Shown here: positions 9,724 through 18,062 of the stretch, piece after piece | Numbering within the stretch: position 1 is the stretch's first letter | How the letters are laid out: the number at the start of each line of letters is the position of its first letter | Source of the DNA: Bacteroidota bacterium | GTDB taxonomy: Bacteria > Bacteroidota > Bacteroidia > Chitinophagales > Chitinophagaceae | Direction of reading: 5' to 3' | Assembly (NCBI GenBank): GCA_016706595.1 | Contig: JADJJH010000001.1 | Coordinates: forward strand, 62,001-126,000 | DNA length: 64,000 nt | The notes under the pieces: model-generated | What the model saw: only the letters and a program-made list of their open reading frames with translations | The model's database searches: none | What the model was told of the DNA's origin: nothing | Translations under genes and position numbers: made by a program

Positions 9724-9908
9724 CTTAATTCGACAATTTCTTAATTCGACAATTGGTTAATTCGTAAATTTGTTAATTGGTGAGCATACTCTTAATAATA
9801 AATGGAGTTATAAAGGGTTGTAGCTATTCTGAGGGTGCAATTCTATTTGAAATGATAAGTTGATTTGTCGCTCACGGATTTGCATATAGATAATCATAAA
9901 TTAACCCA

Positions 9909-10150
9909 AGCCCTGTAGGGGCGTAATCTGTTAGGTAGGTAATAAATCGAATCATCTCCTAGCCCTTTAGGGGCGTAATATGTTAGGCTGGTAATAAATT
10001 GAATCATCCCCAAGCCCTGTAGGGGCGTAATCTGTTAGGTAGGTAATAAATCGAATCATCTCCTAGCCCTGTAGGGGCGAAATCTGTTAGGTAGGTAATA
10101 AATCGAATCACCTCCTAGCCCTGTAGGGGCATAATATGTTAGGGCTTAAT
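9909..10150. repeat. 52-bp tandem repeat, four full copies and a partial fifth
   Basis: Copies start at 9909, 9961, 10013 and 10065, with a truncated copy from 10117. Each is exactly 52 bp and opens with AGCCCTGTAGGGGC, whose GCCC/GGGC ends can pair. Differences between copies are only a few point changes (for example CCCTTTAG in copy 2). There is no spacer between copies, so it is not a CRISPR array. The AGCCCTGTAGGGGCG core is, from general memory, a motif that recurs in Bacteroidota intergenic DNA. No gene is seen in the gap 9724-10267; the rest is AT-rich with short repeats of TTAATTCGACAATT. Confidence 0.9.
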
Positions 10151-10267
10151 TTGTAAGAGTTCAATATGTGGATCTCAAAAAAATATTTTTATTAATTTAT
10201 GAATGGATAGAAAAGAGGTCAATAATCCGTAAGTTCTCTTAGATTTGTTTTTAATTTCCCCATTCTT

Positions 10268-11152
10268 ATGCAAATAAAATTATTATCCATCGGCATTATG
10301 CTTTCGATGTTAGCTACACAAACCGTTATTGCCCAAAACGCAGATGAAAAAAATACAAAGCCCAAAAAGCAACCTCAAAAAGTAGACGCACCAAGATATA
10401 ATGACCCAGGAATACCACCTCCCAAAGAAGGACCAAAATCAAGTCCGGAAATTTTTGAATTTGTTGAGCAAATGCCTGAGTATCCTAGTGGCGAAGAAGC
10501 CATGTATGCTTATATTTATGATCATCTGAAAGTGCCCGTTGAAATGCAGGTGAATACTATTAGCGGAAGAACGATTGTTGGGTTTTATATTGATACTGAT
10601 GGGGATATGAAAAATCTTCATATCCAACGTTCTTTATCAAATGAATGGGATAATCTTGTTTTGAAGGCTTTTGAAGGCATGGCAAGATGGAAACCGGGTA
10701 AACAAAATGGTCGGGCAGTAAATGTTGCATATTCAGTATCTGTGAATTGTAATCTCGGTAATGTTTCCTCAGAGGATGTTAATGAACCTGCCTCAATCGA
10801 CACTGAACCTACAACCAAAGTAGCAAGTGGTGAAGAAGAAGTATATGATTTTGTTGAGCAAATGGCCGAGTTTCCAGGTGGAGAAAATGCCTTGATGAAG
10901 TTTTTATCGCAAAATATTAAGTATCCTAATGCGGCACGAGAGAATAACATTAAAGGTAGAGTTTTTGTTGAGTTTATTGTGCATACAGATGGTAGTATTT
11001 ATGGTATAAAAGTTTTACGTGGCATTGGTTTTGGTTGTGATGAAGAAGTAATTCGTGTAGTTAAATCGATGCCTAAATGGATGCCAGCAAAAATGAATGG
11101 TAAACCGGTTGCTATGCGGTATAAATTACCGGTTATGTTTGCTATGAAGTAG
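10268..11152 (+). CDS. Secreted TonB-family protein with two TonB C-terminal-like domains
   Basis: A 294-residue protein with a cleavable-looking signal peptide ending VIAQ and no later membrane helix. A charged, proline-rich linker (residues 24-60) is followed by two related domains, each announced by the same phrase: FVEQMPEYPSGEEAM (about 63) and FVEQMAEFPGGENAL (about 194). The second is a full TonB C-terminal domain with IKYPNAARENNIKGRVFVEF, HTDGSIYGIKVLRGIG and MPKWMPAKMNGKPV. The first is more diverged (VGFYIDTDGDMKNLHIQRS). In canonical TonB this domain contacts the TonB box of outer-membrane receptors, but classical TonB keeps an N-terminal anchor; here the signal looks cleaved. Its partner is unknown. 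It is not next to exbB/exbD. Confidence 0.75.
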   Translation: MQIKLLSIGIMLSMLATQTVIAQNADEKNTKPKKQPQKVDAPRYNDPGIPPPKEGPKSSPEIFEFVEQMPEYPSGEEAMYAYIYDHLKVPVEMQVNTISGRTIVGFYIDTDGDMKNLHIQRSLSNEWDNLVLKAFEGMARWKPGKQNGRAVNVAYSVSVNCNLGNVSSEDVNEPASIDTEPTTKVASGEEEVYDFVEQMAEFPGGENALMKFLSQNIKYPNAARENNIKGRVFVEFIVHTDGSIYGIKVLRGIGFGCDEEVIRVVKSMPKWMPAKMNGKPVAMRYKLPVMFAMK

Positions 11153-11310
11153 GGTGGGGTCTGATATGCGAATGGGACAATAGGCTAATATTCGAATGGG
11201 TTGATATGATAATTCGTGAATTGGTAAATTAGTAAATGAAGCAATTTGTAAATTAGTTTTAATATTAATGAAGTATCAGAGCTTTTAGTGATTCTCATAA
11301 TAAAGGTTAT

Positions 11311-11670
11311 ATGATGATTAAATTTCAAAATGTGGATGATTATATCGCAAGCTTTCCTGATGAAACGCAAGTGTTATTAATACAAATGCGAGCAACCATT
11401 CTAAAAGCCGCACCAAAAGCCCTAGAAGGAATAAGCTATGGAATGCCCGCCTATAAATTTCATGGGGTATTAGTATATTTTGCCGGGTATAAAAAACATA
11501 TCGGGTTTTACCCATCAACATCAGGAATAGCTAATTTTCAACAAGAAATTGCGATGTTTAAAAATTCTAAAGGTGCCATTCAATTTCCTTTAAGCAAACC
11601 ATTGCCATTGAAATTGGTTACAACCATTACCAAATTTCGAGCGGCCGAGAATTTGGCGAAGACGAGATGA
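11311..11670 (+). CDS. DUF1801 domain protein
   Basis: A 119-residue cytoplasmic protein of the DUF1801 (YdhG-like) family. Typical marks are VDDYIASFPDETQVLLIQMRATI, the EGISYGMPAYK motif, then VYFAGYKKHIGFYPS and a C-terminal GAIQFPLSKPLP. Members are small single-domain proteins; some have been called iron-chaperone-like, but the biochemical role is unsettled. The start could be either of two adjacent ATG codons (11311 or 11314). It stands alone between repeat-rich gaps. Confidence 0.8.
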   Translation: MMIKFQNVDDYIASFPDETQVLLIQMRATILKAAPKALEGISYGMPAYKFHGVLVYFAGYKKHIGFYPSTSGIANFQQEIAMFKNSKGAIQFPLSKPLPLKLVTTITKFRAAENLAKTR

Positions 11671-11893
11671 TCAATTTTCAATCTACAATTTTCAATCGTC
11701 AATCTTCAATTTTCAGTCCATATACGCTAGCAGTATTTTACCTCAAATATTTTTCTTGAATTGCAATTAGGAGAGTTTTCCTTTATATAAAACACAAATT
11801 AAAAATCACCTGTATCGCAAAAAAATGAAGATTGAAGGCTGAAGATTGTTAATTAATAATTGATTGAAGATTGAAGATTGAAAATTGAAGATT
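11671..11893. repeat. Low-complexity inverted-repeat region
   Basis: Two stretches of short repeats face each other. Bases 11670-11717 are built from TCAATTTTCAATCTTCAAT-like units, and 11823-11893 from their complement (GATTGAAGATTGAAAATTG). They could form a long imperfect stem. Such simple repeats are frequent between Bacteroidota genes. The cyclophilin coding sequence starts just after them. Confidence 0.7.
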
Positions 11894-11929
11894 CATCAAC
11901 GATTATCCTATTTTCGCACAAATTATTTT

Positions 11930-12376
11930 ATGAGCGAAACAACACGTACAAAAGGCATTATTCATACTAATAAAGGGGATATGCATTTCGAATTATATGA
12001 TGAAGCTACACCGATTGCGGTAGCTAATTTTAAAAAATTAATCGGTATTCAATTTTACGACGGACTTACCTTCCATCGCGTAATTCCAAATTTTATGGTA
12101 CAAGCCGGCTGTCCGGATGGAACTGGTGCCGGTGGACCAGGTTATGAAATTCAATGTGAAACCGATGCTGACATGCAATTCCACGATCGTGGTGTTTTGT
12201 CGATGGCTCATCGCGGTAAAAATACCGGTGGCTCGCAATTTTTTATTTGTCATAACCGCATGGGCACTTCTCACTTAGATGGTGTACATACTTGCTTTGG
12301 AAAAGTAACCGAAGGCTTGGATGTATTAGATCAGATTGTGGGCGGAGATATTATGAATAAAGTTGAGATTATATAG
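11930..12376 (+). CDS. Peptidyl-prolyl cis-trans isomerase, cyclophilin type
   Basis: A cyclophilin that interconverts cis and trans X-Pro bonds and assists protein folding. The ATG at 11930 gives 148 residues; the longer frame from a TTG at 11885 lies inside the simple repeat and is unlikely. The active-site pattern is present: FYDGLTFHRVIPNFMVQAGCPDG includes the catalytic Arg of FHRV, followed by SMAHRGKNTGGSQFFICH with the Gln-Phe-Phe of the substrate pocket, and HLDGVHTCFGKV. There is no signal peptide, so this is a cytoplasmic form. The gap to asnB is 112 bp. Confidence 0.93.
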   Translation: MSETTRTKGIIHTNKGDMHFELYDEATPIAVANFKKLIGIQFYDGLTFHRVIPNFMVQAGCPDGTGAGGPGYEIQCETDADMQFHDRGVLSMAHRGKNTGGSQFFICHNRMGTSHLDGVHTCFGKVTEGLDVLDQIVGGDIMNKVEII

Positions 12377-12488
12377 AATTCATAAAATTAACATCAATCG
12401 TATACTATCCAAATTGATTTTATAACCTTTCTTTCCTTTTCTGCCGTTAGGTAGACCCTCTTGGTAGGAAATAAAATATCAAATATTT

Positions 12489-14156
12489 ATGTGCGGAATT
12501 ATCGGAATGTTTCATGCTAAAGGTGCAGCGCAAGAAGCTCGTGGCACCGTGCTCGATATGTCAAAAAAAATCAGACATCGAGGTCCGGATTGGTCGGGGA
12601 TTTATAGTAGCGACAAAGTAATTTTCGCACACGAACGATTAGCCATTGTGGATCCACAATCGGGCGGACAACCTTTATATAGTAAGGATAGAAATTTAGT
12701 GCTTGCTGTAAATGGTGAAATTTATAATCATCAAGAGTTGAAGCAAGAAATTGAAGACTATGAATTTCTTACGCAATCAGATTGTGAGGTGATTTTGGCT
12801 CTGTATCGAAAAAAAGGTATCAATTTTATTGAAGACTTGAATGGCATTTTCGCCTTTGCCTTATACGATGTTGAAAATGATATGTATTTAATCGCTCGCG
12901 ATCATATGGGTATCATTCCTTTATATATGGGATGGGACGCATCAGATAGATTTTATGTGGCTTCAGAATTAAAAGCCCTCGAAGGGGTTTGTAATCGTAT
13001 TCAAGAATTTTTGCCCGGGCATTATTTGTATAGTGAGTACGGACAAACCTTACACAAATGGTATACACGCGATTGGATGGATTACGAAAATGTAAAAGAT
13101 AATACATCAGATATTGCAGTTCTACGCAATGCACTTGAGCAAGCTGTGCATCGGCAGTTGATGTCGGATGTGCCTTATGGCGTTTTGCTTTCTGGTGGAT
13201 TAGATTCATCGATTATTTCGGCAGTAACCAAAAAATTTGCAGCCCATCGTATCGAAAGTAATGATACACAGCAAGCCTGGTACCCGCAGTTACATTCGTT
13301 TGCAGTAGGTTTAGAAGGTTCGCCCGATTTAGCAGCTGCACGCAAAGTAGCCGATCATATTGGTTCGGTACATCATGAAATTAATTTTACCATTCAAGAA
13401 GGATTAGATGCTGTGCGCGATGTGATATATCATCTCGAAACATACGATGTAACTACTATTCGAGCTTCAACGCCTATGTATTTATTAGCACGGGTTATAA
13501 AATCGATGGGTATTAAAATGGTTTTATCGGGCGAAGGTGCCGATGAAATTTTTGGCGGTTATTTATACTTTCATAAAGCACCCAATGCACAAGCCTTTCA
13601 CGAAGAAACGATTCGTAAATTAAGTAAGTTGCATTTATACGATTGCTTGCGTGCCAATAAATCATTGGCGGCTTGGGGTATCGAAGGAAGGGTTCCGTTT
13701 TTAGATAAAGAGTTTATGGATGTGGCGATGCGATTAAACCCTAAAGATAAAATGGCGGGTGAAGGCAAAATGGAGAAGTGGATTTTGCGTAAAGCCTTTG
13801 AAGACTATTTACCTGAGTCTATTGCCTGGCGACAAAAAGAGCAATTTAGTGATGGTGTTGGTTATGGATGGATAGATAGTTTAAAAGCAGAAGCAGAAAA
13901 ACAAATCAGCGATGATCAATTAAAAAATGCGGCACAGGTATTTCCCATTCAGCCACCGAAATCAAAAGAAGAATATCGATATCGAACTATTTTTAGTGAG
14001 CTCTTTCCATCGAATGCGGCTGCACTTTGTGTGCCTTCGGTTCCGTCGGTAGCTTGCAGTACGCCCGAAGCATTGGCATGGGATGCATCATTTCAAAATA
14101 CAAATGATCCAAGCGGACGAGCCGTGAAGAGTGTGCATAATGATGGGTATAAATAG
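12489..14156 (+). CDS. asnB: Asparagine synthetase B, glutamine-hydrolysing
   Basis: AsnB makes asparagine from aspartate, ATP and the ammonia of glutamine. The 555-residue protein starts MCGIIGMF; Cys2 becomes the N-terminal nucleophile of the class II glutaminase domain after Met removal. That domain also shows HRGPD and AVNGEIYNH. The synthetase domain has the PP-loop SGGLDSS (about residue 236) for ATP and later LSGEGADEIFGGY and RVPFLDKEF. Length and order are as in bacterial AsnB. The last 40 residues are rich in Ala, Ser and Pro and weakly conserved. Confidence 0.96.
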   Translation: MCGIIGMFHAKGAAQEARGTVLDMSKKIRHRGPDWSGIYSSDKVIFAHERLAIVDPQSGGQPLYSKDRNLVLAVNGEIYNHQELKQEIEDYEFLTQSDCEVILALYRKKGINFIEDLNGIFAFALYDVENDMYLIARDHMGIIPLYMGWDASDRFYVASELKALEGVCNRIQEFLPGHYLYSEYGQTLHKWYTRDWMDYENVKDNTSDIAVLRNALEQAVHRQLMSDVPYGVLLSGGLDSSIISAVTKKFAAHRIESNDTQQAWYPQLHSFAVGLEGSPDLAAARKVADHIGSVHHEINFTIQEGLDAVRDVIYHLETYDVTTIRASTPMYLLARVIKSMGIKMVLSGEGADEIFGGYLYFHKAPNAQAFHEETIRKLSKLHLYDCLRANKSLAAWGIEGRVPFLDKEFMDVAMRLNPKDKMAGEGKMEKWILRKAFEDYLPESIAWRQKEQFSDGVGYGWIDSLKAEAEKQISDDQLKNAAQVFPIQPPKSKEEYRYRTIFSELFPSNAAALCVPSVPSVACSTPEALAWDASFQNTNDPSGRAVKSVHNDGYK

Positions 14157-14204
14157 TGTTTGCAATAAAACGCCAACTACATCGTCATCCTCGCCTTTCA
14201 AACA

Positions 14205-14414
14205 GGTCATTTACCCCAGTAAACTCCCTCTTTTCAAGTCTTCGGCTTCCTTGTATTTGACGCTTTCTTATCAAACACTTAGTTTTCGGCCAGATACTAA
14301 ATAGCGTTTGTAGAACATGCCCGATTTCGCTGTTAACCACAACTTGAAATCTGTCATTTACAATAGTAAACTCCAGTATTTCAAGCCTTCGTTTGCCTTG
14401 AATTCGAGCATACT
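14205..14414. repeat. Imperfect direct repeat downstream of asnB
   Basis: Within the 398-bp gap after asnB, bases 14205-14265 and 14351-14414 are related. Both have GTCATTTAC, AGTAAACTCC, TTTCAAG, CTTCG and CCTTG in the same order. The core GTTTAC/GTAAA can form a short stem. The remainder of the gap (to 14554) contains two AGCGTCCGCT motifs near 14477 and 14502 but no gene. Confidence 0.55.
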
Positions 14415-14554
14415 ATTTAAAAGCTAAGAAATCTTTTTGATCAAATTTGTTTTACGAATACCTTCCCATCACGCAAGCGTCCGCTTGTGGATTAGTGAGT
14501 TTTAGCGTCCGCTAATGGAACGACTAGATTAAGATTCACGGTTGTATGCTTTTG

Positions 14555-14854
14555 CTAAACCCAAATCGATACCTCTATCTCGTCGCCAACAAGCACAGTC
14601 TCCTTTTTTCTGATGTCAGCTTTAAGCGGAAGCAAATATGATTGCCATTTTGTATCGAACCAAATTGCGGTTTCCCATTGGGAATCACCAATTTTAGCAA
14701 AGGCTTTTAGTCGACCCCATCCTTGTTCTTCAAACTTTAATGCTTGTCGTATTTCAGTACTAACATCGTTTGGAAGTGTAACAAAATGCCATCCTCCAGG
14801 CGAAGCATGTTGCCAAGGTTTTGCATGAAATATATAGATAATCTTAGATTTCAT
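14555..14854 (-). CDS. DUF1905 domain protein
   Basis: A 99-residue single-domain protein of the DUF1905 type: GGWHFVTLPNDVSTEI at the front, then EEQGWGRLKAFAKIGDSQWETAIW, and the family ending YLLPLKADIRKKE...VGDEIEVSI. The fold is a small beta-barrel of unknown function; in other species the domain is often fused to a YdeI/OmpD-like helix pair, absent here. There is no signal peptide. The start at 14854 fits the usual N-terminus. Gap 14855-15223 shows no convincing gene. Confidence 0.75.
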   Translation of the reverse strand: MKSKIIYIFHAKPWQHASPGGWHFVTLPNDVSTEIRQALKFEEQGWGRLKAFAKIGDSQWETAIWFDTKWQSYLLPLKADIRKKETVLVGDEIEVSIWV

Positions 14855-15223
14855 TTGGGTAGATGAAGAGTGAAATTGTAATAAAATTGCAACGGCTTAC
14901 GATAAATGTTTGGATAAATTGTTAAATGATAAAGCTAATACATATGTTTGGTTTTGCGTAGTCATGGTTTACATTTTTTGATTACACTATAATTATCTTA
15001 AAACTGTCCTCTTAGCCATTTGATGATTAATATTATTCCCATTCCCAAAGCAAATAAAAATCCAGATGCGCTAAAATGATGTAACCTAATGACTGCTTTT
15101 TCTATCTAGTTAATTTCAAATGCCTATATGATTTGTAGTGACGAGTGCTTAATTTTTGCAGGCACTTGCACGGTGCTATCGCCCATTCGTTGCATGCTTG
15201 CAGACCGATGATAACAAAAAAAA

Positions 15224-16333
15224 TTAAAATAAAACCCCAATGCCAAGCTCTGCATATTGTGCCTGCACCAAATGTGTTTTTAAAATTAAAGCTGCATACA
15301 TATCCTTTGCAAATTGTTGTGGTGATCTATAGAAATGATAAGTGATACCCACTTTTTGATATATTTTTTCACCACCAATCGGTCGGGTTACATAAGCACC
15401 GGCGTACACAGGAAATCCTGTTCGTCCGAATAAAAATTCATGACCTATAAAAGCAGTGTATTGCCAAGGGGTGATTAATTTACCATTTTTAGTTTGTTGC
15501 GTGCTATGTATAAATGCACGTGATTTGCTACTATAAATTACATCACTGCCAAAGAGAATTCTGTTTTTATTGCGATACATTTTGGCGCCTTGTACAGTCA
15601 GCGAAACAATTCGATATAATGGGCCATCGGGTGTTTTGGCTTCGGCAAATGCTATCGTAGAGGATAGACCGACGTGTAATGCATTTTTTATTTTAATTTG
15701 TTCTTGTTTGATGAAATTATCCATAATTCCATTTGGGAAATAATGGATACCTGCATGCAAACCAAACGTATTGATTCCAAAGTTAGGAGATCGAGCGGCA
15801 GCGTTTGAAAGATGATAAAAATGTAAACCGAGTTGCGCCGACCAATGCTTATCAACTTTGTATCGAATACCGGTTTGAAACATCGAAAAATTATTGAGTT
15901 TACTGCCAATTATATTATTCATCGAATCGGTAGTTGGTGTGCGTTGCCAGCGTTGATTAATAAATCCTAATCCACCACCAACTTTCCCAAACCAATGCAA
16001 TTTTGTATTGCCTAAAATTTTAAATTGTATGCTAGGATATATGGCGATGGCATTCCCTAATTCGCTGCTGCCATTCATCGAGTAACAAAAATTGACAGCC
16101 GCTTCAGGAAATCCAAATTTTTGATGCCAAGGTTTATTGCCTAAGGTTTGTTTTGTATACGAAACCTCTATTGCAGAAGAATAGGGTGGTGCTTCTACAT
16201 AAATTTTTGGGGTATGCATTAAAATCTTGCCGCCTAAATAATTAATGCCGAGTGCACTTCCATCAAGCCAAGTATTTTCTTGGGCGAATAAGGAGAAGGG
16301 TAAACATAACAATAAATAAATAAATCGCTGCAT
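15224..16333 (-). CDS. PagL-like lipid A 3-O-deacylase family outer-membrane protein
   Basis: A 369-residue protein with a signal peptide (MQRFIYLLLCLPFSLFAQ) and a beta-barrel-like pattern of alternating aromatic residues. The segment HFYHLSNAAARSPNFGIN (about residues 170-188) matches the PagL active-site motif, where His and Ser form part of the catalytic triad and Asn residues follow. PagL removes the 3-O acyl chain of lipid A in the outer membrane. The protein is about twice the length of Pseudomonas PagL; longer Bacteroidota relatives are annotated as acyloxyacyl hydrolase family. Activity is inferred from the motif only. It is divergent from the GH10-like gene, 47 bp apart. Confidence 0.7.
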   Translation of the reverse strand: MQRFIYLLLCLPFSLFAQENTWLDGSALGINYLGGKILMHTPKIYVEAPPYSSAIEVSYTKQTLGNKPWHQKFGFPEAAVNFCYSMNGSSELGNAIAIYPSIQFKILGNTKLHWFGKVGGGLGFINQRWQRTPTTDSMNNIIGSKLNNFSMFQTGIRYKVDKHWSAQLGLHFYHLSNAAARSPNFGINTFGLHAGIHYFPNGIMDNFIKQEQIKIKNALHVGLSSTIAFAEAKTPDGPLYRIVSLTVQGAKMYRNKNRILFGSDVIYSSKSRAFIHSTQQTKNGKLITPWQYTAFIGHEFLFGRTGFPVYAGAYVTRPIGGEKIYQKVGITYHFYRSPQQFAKDMYAALILKTHLVQAQYAELGIGVLF

Positions 16334-16380
16334 CGGGTAAAAATAGAGAATATTCGTTTCAGATAATATCTTTACCGCAT

Positions 16381-17880
16381 ATGAGAATTTTTTACACCTT
16401 CATTTTAGTTTTTTCTTTATTACAAGTTAGCGCGCAAACGCTTACACCCAAACGCGAATTTCGTGCAGCTTGGGTAGCCACTATTGGTAATATCGATTGG
16501 CCAAGCAAACAAGGATTAGATGCCGAAACCCAGAAAGCTGAGTTTTTGACTTTACTGAAAACTTGCAAACAAAACGGACTCAATGCCTTGATAGTGCAAA
16601 TTCGTCCTTCGGCAGATGCTTTGTATAATTCGCCTTACGAAAATTGGAGTAGATATTTAAGTGGCAAACAAGGACAACCGCCAACACCTTATTACGATCC
16701 GCTTACATTTATGGTTGATGAATGTCATAAACAATGTGTTGAATTTCATGCATGGTTTAATCCGTATCGTGCTTTAGTAGATGCGACTAAAAATCCAAAT
16801 ACAGCCGACCATATTACTAAAACCCATCCTGAGTGGTTTGTGAATTATGGAGGTAAAAAATATTTCGATCCGGGATTACCCGAGGTGCGTGATTATTTTA
16901 CCAAAGTAGTTTTAGATGTGGTAAAACGATATGATATTGATGCAGTTCATTTTGATGATTACTTTTATCCGTATCGAATTGCTAAAGTTGAATTTCCAGA
17001 TGCAAAATCGTATGCTATGTATAAAGGCAGTTTTACAAACAAAGAAGATTGGCGACGAAATAATGTGGATGTGCTTATCGAATCACTAAGCACAAAAATA
17101 AAACAACTGAAACCTTATGTGAAATTTGGAATTAGTCCGTTTGGCGTTTGGCGTAATCATAACAAAGATGCCGATGGAAGTTATACAACAGCGGGTCAAA
17201 CCAATTACGACGATTTGTATGCCAATGTTTTGTTGTGGATGAAAAATAAATGGATAGATTATATTTTACCGCAATTGTATTGGGAGAATGGACACAGAGC
17301 TGCCGATTATGCCACCTTATTAAGTTGGTGGAGCCAGCATACGTATGGTAGGCAATTGTATATCGGACATGGATTATACCAAGTAGGTACTTCAGCAAAA
17401 GCTTGTTGGAATAGTATGGGGGAAATTGAATTGCAGGTTGAGGAAGCACGTAAAAATAAACTCGTTTCGGGTTCGGCCTATTATAGTGCCAATGCTTTCA
17501 AGAAAAATTTGTGTGGATTAAATTATAGTATGCAGTATGGTATCAATACCCATCCTGCCTTATTGCCTTTAATGCCTTGGCTCGATTCGATTGCACCAAC
17601 TGCACCACAAAACTTAACTCTTTCGCCATTGCAAACCGGCGAAAAAAAGTTGCAATGGCAATCGGAAGAAACTAAAGAGAGTTTGCAATATGCCATTTAT
17701 CGATTTGCTGCCAATGAAGATATCACTAAACTAAAATCAGAAAACTTACGAGCCATCGTTCGAGGTACTTCCTATGTCGATGAATCAAAGTCGGATCAAG
17801 TTTTTCGTTATGTAGTAACTGCTTTGGATCGATTGCACAATGAAAGTGCGGGAAGTAACGTGGCAAGTTTGCAGCGGTAG
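16381..17880 (+). CDS. Exported glycoside hydrolase-like protein, DUF187/GHL10 family
   Basis: A 499-residue exported protein; signal peptide MRIFYTFILVFSLLQVSAQ. Residues 25-330 form a TIM-barrel of the GHL10/DUF187 (YngK-like) family: EFRAAWVATIGNIDWPS, LNALIVQIRPSADALY, HAWFNPYRA, HFDDYFYPY and FGISPFGVWRN. The acidic pair in VHFDDYF is a candidate catalytic site. A C-terminal fibronectin type III-like domain (about 400-499) follows, starting APTAPQNLTL. Family members act on cell-wall or other glycans, but the substrate here is unknown. No T9SS domain is present, so the protein is probably periplasmic. Confidence 0.85.
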   Translation: MRIFYTFILVFSLLQVSAQTLTPKREFRAAWVATIGNIDWPSKQGLDAETQKAEFLTLLKTCKQNGLNALIVQIRPSADALYNSPYENWSRYLSGKQGQPPTPYYDPLTFMVDECHKQCVEFHAWFNPYRALVDATKNPNTADHITKTHPEWFVNYGGKKYFDPGLPEVRDYFTKVVLDVVKRYDIDAVHFDDYFYPYRIAKVEFPDAKSYAMYKGSFTNKEDWRRNNVDVLIESLSTKIKQLKPYVKFGISPFGVWRNHNKDADGSYTTAGQTNYDDLYANVLLWMKNKWIDYILPQLYWENGHRAADYATLLSWWSQHTYGRQLYIGHGLYQVGTSAKACWNSMGEIELQVEEARKNKLVSGSAYYSANAFKKNLCGLNYSMQYGINTHPALLPLMPWLDSIAPTAPQNLTLSPLQTGEKKLQWQSEETKESLQYAIYRFAANEDITKLKSENLRAIVRGTSYVDESKSDQVFRYVVTALDRLHNESAGSNVASLQR

Positions 17881-18062
17881 GGATTTGTGAATGTATGAAA
17901 TGGTAGATTTGTGAATTAGTAAATGCGAATTTGATACTTCTGTTTTCGCCAACTTTTTTGATAGGCAATTCAATGATGTAACTCACGCATATGAAATACA
18001 TACACACCAATTATTGTATTTTGCTGATCTAGTTTTTCGTCGATTTTAGATACGCTTTATTA

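Noticed and set aside
9909..10150. CRISPR array
   Set aside because: The 52-bp units are contiguous with no unique spacers, and no cas gene is present.
14998..15105. Minus-strand frame ending in a hydrophobic stretch like a small membrane peptide (FLFALGMGIILIIKW)
   Set aside because: It has no ATG, GTG or TTG at its beginning, is only about 35 codons between stops and has no neighbour to support it; at most a gene remnant.
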